This document shows, one piece after another, positions 54,721 to 64,000 of a stretch of 64,000 bases of DNA. Under the pieces are notes generated by a model. That model was not told where the DNA came from and searched no databases. It saw only the letters and a list, made by a program, of their open reading frames with translations. Origin of the DNA: Halichoerus grypus (lineage: Eukaryota > Chordata > Mammalia > Carnivora > Phocidae); contig NC_135726.1 of NCBI RefSeq assembly GCF_964656455.1, forward strand, positions 8,752,001 through 8,816,000, written 5' to 3'. The translations under genes were made by a program, and so were the position numbers. Position 1 is the first letter of the stretch; each line of letters starts with the position of its first letter.

Positions 54721-55549
54721 CATCAGGGGATAAGATACTGTATTTTACCGAATCTGAGATTGTAGATGGCATTATTTATTTTCCACTTAGGAAAAAAAAT
54801 GCTGCCAATTAAAATATGGCACAACGTTGTTTTCTTATCACTTAGACTTCTTTTTTTTCTTATTGCAAGAACTTTTTTAGACATAACTAGACCTCCATTT
54901 TTGTCAGAGATCAACTCTTCTGTATACAATAAAAATATAAGTAAGGAACAAATGATAAGGCATTCCTAAAATTTCTTTACATTAAGGTCTCTCTCCCTTG
55001 AATAACGTTTCAACTCGGAATCACTGATGCCATATTTCCCTATGCGCTGTCACCTTCTGTGCAAAAGCATGAGTGATACAACCTTTCCTGGAAGAATCCT
55101 GTAAAAAGGGAAAAGCCAGTGGTGCTGGGCTCTTGAGCTCGCTCTTCAGCCACGCTAAGTAGTAGAACCTACTTTTGCTTCCCACTTCTGGAATGTTGCC
55201 AGACTCACCTGCCCTTCCACCCCAACAACCCTTTGGTTCCTGGAAGGGTAGGTGCTCTGGCAATACCTCTGGGGTGTTCTTCAAGGCCGCTGACACCCGC
55301 CCTTCAGGTTCTAGTGCTGGCGCTGTGGGTGTTTACGTGTGCAAAGGTGAGGACAAATTTCACATCACTGCTGCCTGCCTAATGGGGACTTGGAGACGCG
55401 CTGGGATTTCCGAGATGCTAACATGAGAGAATTTCAGAGACATGCCCTAAGGTCAAGATCAGATTGGTGCTTTCAAAAGGTACTTCAATTGAAGCAAGAC
55501 CTGCTTCCACATTTCAAGGTGGAGGATGTCATCTATTGATCACAATTAA
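54721..55549. other. Unique non-coding sequence
   Basis: No gene or repeat is recognised. Confidence 0.5.
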
Positions 55550-55780
55550 AGAGCCCTTTGTTTATGCTGAGCACAGTGCTGGGCAATTTCCTATCTCACT
55601 GAATCATCTCACTCTCCCCACGGGTTCTGGATGAAGGAGGTATTATTATAGCCATCATATACACTAAGAAACTGAGGCTTAACTACATTAGCTGGCCTGA
55701 TAGCGTCCGGATCATATGTTGTAAAGCCAAGATTTGAACTCAGAAGGACTCCAGAATTAACCACTGTGCTTAACCACCTC
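55550..55780 (-). mobile_element. MIR SINE (antisense)
   Basis: 'gagcacagtgctgggcaatt', 'ggaggtattattatagccat', 'actaagaaactgaggcttaa' and 'gatttgaactcagaaggact' then 'ttaaccactgtgc' are a nearly complete antisense MIR. Confidence 0.9.
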
Positions 55781-55834
55781 TATCTCTATGTTCCTGTCCG
55801 AGTCCCTCCTTGCAACAGTCTTTAAAACCGTGAG

Positions 55835-55995
55835 CTTCAGCAAGTTCATTCCACAAACACATGAGGGGGACCTTCTGCGTGGGCAGCAGGCTCTGCTCTG
55901 GGCCCAAGGAGAAAGCATAAAAACCCGCGATGCTTCATGCAAGGAGCCCAGAGAAGGCAGAGGGGGCCAGCACTTTGGATTACAGAGGGCGAACT
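55835..55995 (-). mobile_element. L2 fragment (antisense)
   Basis: 'aagttcattccacaaacaca', 'caggctctgctctgggccca' and 'ccagagaaggcagagggggc' resemble the antisense L2 end. Diverged. Confidence 0.5.
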
Positions 55996-56235
55996 GACGT
56001 GCGTTGCAGCACGTTGTGGGGCACAAGCACAAGGGAAAGACGTCCCCATTTTACTCACATTGTGCAATTTTTCTTAAAGAATTTTGGAGGCTAAGCATTA
56101 GGCTGCAAAACATCCAGAAATTCCCAGGAAGGCAGCGTGAAATGTGCATAGAAAATCTATTCCCGTCTTCATCCCATGCCCAGTTGACCTTACCAGTGCT
56201 ACCCTTCCTCAAGCCAGCCTGAATATTTCCTTCTA
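55996..56235. other. Unique non-coding sequence
   Basis: Nothing is recognised. Confidence 0.5.
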
Positions 56236-56335
56236 GGGGAATAATAAAAAGAAAGGGGGTATAGGTGGGATGGGTAGGAAAGGGAAGGGAAGGGGACAGG
56301 ACGGGAGGGGACAGGAGGGAAAGGAAGAAATAAAT
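56236..56335. repeat. Purine-rich (GGGA/AAGGG)n tract
   Basis: Almost wholly A and G, with units such as GGAAGGGAAGGGGACAGG. The minus-strand frame across it (56233-56496) has serine/proline-rich low-complexity translation. Confidence 0.9.
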
Positions 56336-57444
56336 ATGCGTACAAATCCACCATCCATTAGGCTTCTTGGTGTGATCAGTAACACAAGAGTCAATTTTCT
56401 AGACACCATTGTATATACACACTGTTCTTCAGGTGAAAGCCAGAAAGAACAAAGAACCATGAAAGTTAAAAATAAAATAAAAATCTGAAATGGCAAGGTC
56501 AGGGTCCATATGGATATACAGAGATAATAGCGAAACTATTTTTTTTTTTTAAACTCTGTTGAATGTTACCAGGATAAGAATGACAACAAATTCAAGCCAT
56601 GCACCTCCCTGATTACTATAAACACAAAAGGTACATTGTCTCCAAAGCTCTGATCGGCATGTTTTTCAGGAGATGACCCCATAAGGTAAAATTTCTTGCT
56701 AGGAGCACTCACTTTGGAATCCTTTAAAATTTTATTTCAGTTTCATGTGGGGTTTCTTGGAGAAGTAGGCAGGGATGGGTGTCCTCCTCCTCCTCTTCCC
56801 CTGGAAAAAAAAGTGCTCCCCATCATACCCACAACCCCCTCGAACATATGTCTACACTGAAGAGCAGAAGATTGGAAAAACAGATGGTCTAATGACTTTG
56901 GAATCTGACAGCCCGCGCTGTGGCAAAGCCATCCATAGACAGGACTTGCCAGAGATGCACATTTGAGCGAGGGGCTGCCAAGGCGAACAGATCCACTCCT
57001 CGCCCTCCGATCCGCGTGAGACACTTGTGTTTGAAAACAAGCAAAATGCTTTTTGCGGGAGCAGCAAGTGAGGACACAGCTCTGCAGCATTTACGCACAT
57101 ATGGTGGAGACTGGGGAAATGTTTCACAAGCAATGGCTCTATAAACAGTGCCTACTTTGGGTGTTTTCCATACGAGGCAGGTGGGAAGCGGGAAGCGAAC
57201 AGTCGGGAGAACTGCAGAGCAACCTGTTTTCATGGGCCGTTTACTTTCTTTCACTGTACCTGTGCATATTTGCCTGATTCACATTTGGGGGATGTGACAA
57301 ACCCCAGGATCTGCATGAACGGATGTCACCTTAATTCTATCCCACGTCTTGATGTAAACTGATCACCGTCTCTTCATCTCCTCCTCTCCCTCCACATTAG
57401 GTAGGGGGAATGGAAAGCGGTGGGGAGTCAGGGGGAAGGGGGAA
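56336..57444. other. Unique non-coding sequence, about 1.1 kb
   Basis: No repeat is recognised. Frames of 63-121 codons overlap on both strands at 56743-57277 without domains. Confidence 0.45.
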
Positions 57445-57610
57445 AACGGAGCTGTTAAGGGTCCCGGCCCATTGGTCTGGCCCCTGTGCCGAGCGATTTC
57501 CATATGTGTCAGCTCATTGCAAACTCAGAGCAAAACAGTTTTACAGGTGGGGAAAGCTGGGGGTCAAGTATAAAGAAAGATTTGGCCAAGGTAACATGAC
57601 TCGGAGGAGG
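57445..57610 (-). mobile_element. MIR SINE (antisense)
   Basis: 'tgtgccgagcgatttccata', 'gtcagctcattgcaaactca', 'ttttacaggtggggaaagct' and 'ggccaaggtaacatgact' are in antisense MIR order. Confidence 0.75.
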
Positions 57611-60299
57611 AGACCCTAGCCTTGGAATAGTACTCTGTCACACTCTCTACTCCTCCCTTCTGCCCAGCACTCTCTATGAAGGTGGAAAAATATCCCCAGG
57701 GTGACCAAACTGTAAAGCAAGATCTGCCTTTTAGGGAGCACTCAGCTGGGAAGGAGTGGTGGGGGTCTCTTTTGCTGTTTAGGATGGCTAAATTCTGCCC
57801 TTCTCAGGGTTACCGCTATGAGTCTTCAAATTTCCGAAGAGAGATTTCATTTAAAAAAAACAAAAACAAAAACAAAAACAAAAATAAAAAAAGGTCTGTG
57901 CATGAGCTGACTTCACTGAAGGGACCACATTCTAATTTCATTTTGCCCAAACAACTTTTGGGATCTGGATTCTGAATCACCAGTTTCCCTCTTCCTTCAG
58001 TGAAATGAAAATGTCATTCATTCAAAGCCACTGTTTAAGGCTATGCCAACCTCCACCTCCCTGCAATTCACAGCAATCTCGTTAATAAATTAACCCAACT
58101 GTCACAGACGTATAAATGCAAAATCATTTGGAAATGGTCCCATTTGAGATCACACAATCTCCAAAACCTCTTGCAACATTTTATAATTCCTGCAGGCCAC
58201 CCCAGGTCTCCTTTACACTTGCAATGGTGCCCCTTTCAATTTGCATTTAAAAGACAGTAAATTGCAGGGTTCATAAACATTTTTATAGTGATTTATTGAA
58301 GACTAGAATGTCACTGCTGTTCTTCACACTTTAGCAGTCCTGAGAATCAAATGCTGGCTGTCTATGTAATCTGGCTGTCCCCGATAACCACAGAGGAACA
58401 AGCCAGTTTGGAGCTTTATCTTTTTTTTTCTGTGCGTTCTTTCTCTCTCTCTCCTTTTAGGATGGTGGTAGCCATATTTATTGTTCAGTTAGTTAGAAAA
58501 AAGCTCATTTTAATCAGCCTCCAAGGCTCAACTTGGGTTCCATAATTTACAAAAGAATTTGGCTTGCCCATCAGCACCGTGAGGAGGTCATTTCTAGTAC
58601 AGCCGAGGACCAAAAAAGAAAGGCTTTCTTTTCATCTTCCCCTTCTGTGCCCTGCCCCACGGAAAGCAGCCCACGAGGACCCTTCTCAGTGGTGGGTTAC
58701 AGACAGACCAAGGCTGGCCACCGTGCTTCTGGATACCCCTGTCCCTGCGGCAAACTTAGAGCAAGGATGGGGCTTGGGCTTTGAAATTTCTTATTTGAAA
58801 ACAATGTGAGCAGAGAGGAGCTGAGGTCAGAACATACTTGTGCTATTTTTCAGCCAGCGAAGTCACAAAAGGAGGTGAGCAGAGCCAAGACAAACTGTTT
58901 ATCTAAGGGCACAGCGAATGCCTTGGCATCCTTCAACCTTTTTACCAGGGGGACTCGAACCCTTTCTGAGCACATTGTGCATAAAGGCAAAGAAGAGAGA
59001 CTGAGAGGGAAAAAAGAGAGAGAGAGAAGAAGAAGAAGAAAAGAAAAAAAAAGAAAAAAAGGCTTGCACCTCATTTGCCCTTCCAGTGTCCAGAAGGGAG
59101 TATTTCTTTACACCTTTTTGACATTATAATAATGGCTTCACAGCTCCTGAAAAGAGCCCCAGTGCAAAGGCAAATGGTGCATGACACGGCGAAACCCCGG
59201 TCTTTGTCGCACCAGCTCCGCTCCGAAGAAAGTCCTTCTCTGCCTTCGTTTCCCTGCCATTAACTGAGATGAAATGAGTTTTTCCCCCTTTTGATTCCGC
59301 CCCCCACTGTCTATTACAGGGTGACGCGATGGGGCTTCCTGGCCCATTATTTCATAGAGGATTCTTTTATTCTGGTTTGGGAGTTCGCGCCTGCAAGGTT
59401 ATCTGTGCACAAAGCAACGCCTTGGTCTTGCATTCATTTTTGAAATCTGATCTCATTGATAAGAACAAGACCGTTCGCATTGCATTTGTCAGATAAGGAG
59501 CTCGGGTGCCAGAGTCATAATTTCTGTGACTTCACTCAGGGCTCCCTGTTAAAATACGTCAACCGATAAAAATGCAAGTATTATAAAAATAACCTTTGTA
59601 TCAAAAGTGTCGTACTATCTCTCTCTCTTTTTAAACACATACGTCCTTTTTCACATGAGGCACCTCCTCATCCTCAGATGCCTATTTCCTGATGTACATT
59701 TTTTTACAATTATTTCTTAAATGCTCTCACTACTTCCATGTCATCCTTCAGCATCCTGGGAGAAAGAAACAAACAAACAGACAAAGGATTTAGGAGCAAA
59801 GAATCGATGTAGTGCGGTTTGTCTGAGAGGGGTTTTGATTAATATCCATCCAGGTTGATAGGTAACATTTCCCGATCATAAAGAGTAAGTGAATCAAATC
59901 CAAAGGTGCTCGGATCCTGAGCAGAGCAGAAGAGCATTTAGGACAAGGGTCTAGCATGCCCCTGTGGTAGGCATCTGGGGTTCCCAGGGACAGGACTGAG
60001 CTGTCAGCTGGCCCGGGGAACAATTCGGCATTGTTCCTGCGTGGGAAGCGGTCAGATATGCTAGGAATAACGCTCACACCCAACACACGTGTAAGGGACA
60101 GGAGAGGCCCACTGACTCCATGGTGGAGAACGGGCTTCTGGCAGGGTCTTATGCCATCAAAGTCGCCCCCCTGGAAAAGCCACCCCCCTACCCCGGGCTT
60201 GGGCCACGGGAGGCTGGCGAGCGTGTTATATAAATATTAGCACGAGGCAGATTGCTCCAGCCCCTGTGTGTGTTTCCTCCCCCCCTCGGTGGCAGCTAC
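57611..60299. other. Unique sequence with simple repeats, about 2.7 kb
   Basis: It contains an (AAAAAC)n run at about 57852-57890, a T/C run near 58422-58456, and a purine tract at 58989-59060 (GAGA, GAAGAA and AAAAAG units). Unique AT-rich text lies at about 57990-58300 and 59400-59720. Lysine/arginine-rich frames are products of the purine tract. No gene is recognised. Confidence 0.45.
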
Positions 60300-60425
60300 A
60301 CAAAGACGCCAGTGACAAAACTAAGCGACAGCCACGGGCTCACGAGAGGCATGCCAAGCCGCACGGCGCAAGGTCCTGTCCCCGTCCCTGTTTGGGGCCC
60401 CGTACACCCGGGCCTGCGGCTGATA
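60300..60425. other. Local CpG-dense patch
   Basis: About eleven CpGs lie between 60300 and 60420 ('gacgccagtg', 'aagcgacagccacgggc', 'aagccgcacggcgcaagg', 'cacccgggcctgcggctg'). It adjoins the motif-rich segment that follows. Confidence 0.5.
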
Positions 60426-60680
60426 ACACTGTAATAGTCCTCCTTTGAGGACAGAGGCTCCTGCGTGCTGATTAGTCATTTATCACACCTGGCAGCCCTG
60501 CTGAACCATAATTACTCTTCTCTTATCCTGCTGCACTGTCATGTCCGAGAGGAGAGGCGAGGCAGAGTCCCCAGTTAATGACACATTACCCTCTTGACAA
60601 GCACTTAAAGGTTTTATTGTAAATATTCAAGATATAAAACATCTGAGATTCCCCTTTTTAATTATAAAAAGCAATTTCAG
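60426..60680. promoter_or_regulatory. Candidate cis-regulatory element (motif cluster)
   Basis: Several exact consensus words are packed here: TCACACCT (T-box half site) at 60483-60490, TAATTA (homeodomain) at 60509-60514, CTTATC (GATA, reverse) at 60522-60527, CACTTAA (NKX2-type) at 60602-60608, and GTAAATA (forkhead-type) at about 60619-60625. No repeat family is recognised. Short motifs arise by chance, so this is a hypothesis based on density and lack of repeats. Confidence 0.35.
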
Positions 60681-62229
60681 GGCCTCCCTTCCCCAACTTC
60701 CCCCCACTCCCAAATAGTAAAGTTTCGGGAGCCTTATCCTCTGCTTACCGCAAACAAACTGATTTCCCTTTGTCACGTAAACTCATTGCTACAAGTTAAC
60801 TCAGTATCTCTCCGCAATTATCAGACATATTGCCTATGAAATTGGTAATTTAAACACACATCACATTTCCACAAAAGTTAAATTTCCGCCCCGAAAGAAG
60901 GGGAAAATGTGCATTTATATGAAAAATTATATATGAAAAAAAGTCTAAAATGCAGCATAAATAGTCCGGTTTTCCTCATCGGAAAGAGAGGGAGGAAATC
61001 ACTGAATAATTTTTTTTTTTTTTTTAAAGATGAGCCTCTGAGGTTAAAAAAATATGTATATATTTTTTTCATAAACTAAAAAAGTGGAAATTTGTGGGTC
61101 GTTAAATCCTGATCGCCTACTTATAAGGTTTGGGGAGAAAGCCAACTTAGCATTCAGTCAGTCCTGAGGCTATTTTTATACCTCAAGGAGTATGCAGAGG
61201 ACACTTCCCTCGTGGCAAGGGGGACCCTGGCAGGCCTGCTTCACCTTCCCACCTTCCTGCTGATTTTTATGAGGTGATCTTTCTGCTCTGTGAGCCTTGT
61301 TGGCTAGGTTTGAGGCTACCGTGGGCCAACTTTGATAACAGTCATTAGGATGGAATAATGGGAAGGGGTGGGGAGCTGGCATTAATAAAACCTTTCATTC
61401 TGACAGAGGAAAAGCACACCCCACACAGATACACATAACCACACTCACACATACGGGCACATGTGATGTGTAATGAGCTCATCTGAGCCCTGGTGGTTTT
61501 AACTGCCCTCCCACACACAAGTGTACGTATTTTCAGATCCATGTGGACAGAGATGGATGTTCAAATGTGTTGAGTTCTTTGGGTTTCAGACCATCTTGTT
61601 CCAACTGGTTGAATGCCATGGCGAGTAAACGCTACTGCAGCATGGGCCTTTGGGTTTAGAATCCAGGGTGCAAATGACAAATAGCAGGAGGAAGGCACAC
61701 TTGGGCTCCTTTGCTCCACAGATCATTTGAGTTGATCTTTAGGTGGGTGTCTTCTTCTTCCAGCACCGCTCATCGGCTGGGTTTCCAAATACTTTCATTA
61801 AAGAGCACCCCCTTCCCAGAGAAAGGAAGGCCTTCCATTGGGGAAGTTGAAGTATGGCCAAGGGTTAAGAAAGGAGCTGATGAGCATTTGGAAATTGTGA
61901 ATACCAAGACCCAGGAAGGCAGATGGTGGTCAAACCAAGGATATGAACATAGAAACAGCCGACCACCCGGAGAGTCAGTGAGAGATGGTGACAACTCTCC
62001 GTTTGGCTTCTGAGGAGACTGGCAGAAGTCCGTGGGGAAGGGAGGGTGGGAATAACAGGGGGAGGAGAAGGGAACCAGCAAAATGAAAAAGGAAAGATTC
62101 ATCCTTGCTTTGAGAAACCTAAAAATGGAAGCACCTCATACAGCCATGGTGGCCCACCGTCCCCACACAGAACACATCCCGAGCTGTCCAGGCAGCTGGT
62201 TGCACAGAAGAGGGAGACAAAGGCACACA
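60681..62229. other. Unique AT-rich non-coding sequence, about 1.5 kb
   Basis: Poly-T/A runs lie at about 61010-61025 and 61046-61070, and an imperfect CA-rich run at about 61415-61470. No gene or interspersed repeat is recognised. Confidence 0.45.
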
Positions 62230-62375
62230 AAGCCAAGAAGTACACTGGCATCCTTGGAATTCATGGCCCAGAGCCCCAGGCAGGCTTCTTTAACTATAAA
62301 TGCTTCTCATTCACGGCTGAATCTTCAGTGACTAGCACATTGTAGGCACATAAGTTTCATGAATGGATGAGAGCA
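62230..62375 (+). mobile_element. L2 3' end (sense)
   Basis: 'tcagtgactagcacattgta' then 'ggcacataagtttcatgaat' and 'ggatgag' resemble the L2 3' end. Diverged. Confidence 0.5.
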
Positions 62376-62604
62376 TATATGCCAATGGAGAGCCCAGGGA
62401 GCAGACGAAGATCCATAGAGGTAAGTTTCCTGATCACCTTATTTTCACTTCTTCCCCTGCATCCACTAAGGAATACATGCTGAGGACTATTTCACTGCAG
62501 GTATTAGGAAAACAAAGGGACCTTTTGAGGTGGTTGATCTCAAGGCTCTGGAGCTACACATGGACAGGAGCCTGAAGTGGCAGATAAAGGCAATGAGACA
62601 GTGG
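62376..62604. other. Unique non-coding sequence
   Basis: Nothing is recognised. Confidence 0.45.
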
Positions 62605-62835
62605 TTGTAGCTAAGGTCTGCTGGATGGGCGAGGCGATGTGTTAAACTCTTCGGGAGGCTAACTTTTCACCTTCCTGTTGGATCTTCATATCAAGCCCTG
62701 GAGGTGTTCTTCTGTGCCTTACATGTGACAGAAGAGGACATGGAGGTTCTGAGTGGTGAAAGAACCTGCCCGAGGCCCCAGTGTTGGTTAAGTGCAGGGA
62801 CCTGAACTGGGCTCCATAATCCAGGTCTTGCTGCC
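62605..62835 (-). mobile_element. MIR SINE (antisense)
   Basis: 'gaggcgatgtgttaaactct', 'gttggatcttcatatcaagc', 'agaggacatggaggttctga' and 'ggacctgaactgggctccat' are in antisense MIR order. The minus-strand frame of 146 codons at 62642-63082 overlaps it. Confidence 0.75.
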
Positions 62836-63350
62836 TCTCATCCCCTGATGAGGGATGGTGGGAAAAACCTTCCGAGAAATAGATCAGGGTGACTCCCAAA
62901 GCACAGTGGCGAGAATTTCTCCAACTTTCTTCTTTGACTTTGATTTCAAGGGCTGAATCTGCTATCAATGACTCAGTAAAGTCTATTCCTTCAATTTTCC
63001 ATCTCGACTTCTCCTCTTTGGGAAGCTGAGGGCTGCCATGTTCTGACTTGTCCCCAGAGCACCCTGTTCTTTTCAAAGGCACTTTATAAATCTAATGAAA
63101 TAACTAGGATCCAAACAAGCTGTCCTTCCCAGGTTTTTGGTCTCGAGACAAGCTCCTCTTGAGATTTGCTCCCTTTTCTCAGCATGACACTTCCTTCTCT
63201 TAAGGGAAAATCACTCGTACTGTGTTCATCACCTGTTTTGTCTCCTTCTAAAAAATGCCAAGTGAATGTGGAAAAGAAGGACCAGAAAGACAGTGACAGA
63301 GGCTCAGTTAAGAGCAGAGAAGTCCTGGCAGGTCTGAAACCAGATGTTAC
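62836..63350. other. Unique non-coding sequence
   Basis: No gene or repeat is recognised. Confidence 0.45.
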
Positions 63351-63420
63351 ACTCCCTTCCTTCCTTTCCCTCCTTCCTTCCTGCCTCCCTTCTTTTTTTT
63401 CTTTCTTTCATTTTGTTTTA
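63351..63420. repeat. Pyrimidine (CCTT/CTTT)n tract
   Basis: CCTT units grade into T-rich CTTT units. The serine/phenylalanine/leucine-rich frames over it are artefacts. Confidence 0.85.
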
Positions 63421-63772
63421 CTGCACCCTGGACTGTTCACTAAGCCATCCAACAACTTGGGTGGTGATGGAATTACCCTGGGGCTCTGGGGGCTCCCCAG
63501 TGTTAACAAAGGGCTGTTGTCAGTGTGATGTGCATTTTGGCATTGATAAAACACAGTCCACAGCATTTGCAATAACACAGCTGTTGACCTTTAGTAGCTC
63601 AGGGTTCTGAAAATCCACGGAAGCTGGACAGTCACCTACCCCAGAACTAAGTTGGCCAGATTAGTTGGAGTGCTTTATGCTGAGGACAGGGCCCTTCCCA
63701 GGTAGGCCTCATGGAAAACAAAGACAAAGATTAGAAATCTGGAGGCAGAATGGAGGTCCTTAGTCTGAGAAA
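63421..63772. other. Unique non-coding sequence
   Basis: No gene or repeat is recognised. Confidence 0.45.
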
Positions 63773-63817
63773 CAGGTTAGGGTCCCAATATCTCAATCTG
63801 CCTGTCAAACAAACACA

Positions 63818-63870
<53 letters not shown>

Positions 63871-64000
63871 CCTCTGTCCTACTTTGCTTCCTTTGGCTCC
63901 CTCCTTCTCAGCATCAGGTTAGGGTCCCAATATCTCAATCTCTCTGTCAAACACAGACACACACACATACACACACACACACCCAACCCCTCTGTCCTAC
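63773..64000. repeat. 142-bp tandem repeat with internal CA microsatellite (cut by window end)
   Basis: 'caggttagggtcccaatatc' starts at 63773 and again at 63915, a 142-bp period. Each unit has a (CA)n run (about 63819-63868 in unit 1, shorter and interrupted in unit 2) followed by 'cctctgtcctac'. Unit 2 is incomplete at the window end, so the array may continue. Confidence 0.93.

Overview
The window is nuclear DNA from a mammal, almost certainly a carnivoran. The best evidence is six copies of the tRNA-Lys-derived carnivore SINE (SINEC type), all with A/B-box-like heads, TC-rich middles, AATAAA-type tails and, in most cases, visible target-site duplications. Their sequence does not resemble the dog-specific or cat-specific SINEC subfamilies as I remember them, so an arctoid carnivore (bear, seal, mustelid or raccoon group) is my inference. 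Old mammalian repeats (MIR, L2, MER5A, ancient L1, MaLR/ERVL-type LTRs) fill much of the rest.

I can support no protein-coding gene, exon, rRNA or functional tRNA gene. All open reading frames are short (213 codons at most), overlap on both strands, and many lie inside L2, MIR, LTR or low-complexity sequence. The window reads as intergenic or intronic DNA.

Layout. 1-5.4 kb: L2 and MIR remnants and unique sequence. 5.4-13 kb: AT-rich unique DNA with a palindromic repeat, a pyrimidine tract, MER5A and one old LTR. 13-18.9 kb: a 48-bp tandem duplication, several old LTR-like elements, and an L2 split by two later insertions. 19-26 kb: mostly unique with scattered MIRs. 26.2-27.3 kb: two 159-bp arms in inverted orientation, about 99% identical, with a 777-bp spacer; this is the most unusual structure here. 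27.5-35.6 kb: two L1 3' ends in opposite orientation, L2, an LTR and unique DNA. 35.6-52.2 kb: all six SINEs, and a layered nest at 47.3-49.4 kb (L2, then LTRs, then a SINE). 50-56 kb: more LTR/L2/MIR nests and a small CpG-dense patch. 56-64 kb: mainly unique sequence with purine tracts, a CpG-dense patch next to a motif-rich segment that looks like a candidate enhancer (60.4-60.7 kb), and a 142-bp tandem repeat with CA microsatellites that runs off the window end.

Repeat identifications are from memory of consensus sequences, without a database search. Family-level calls are firmer than subfamily names, and edges of old elements are approximate.
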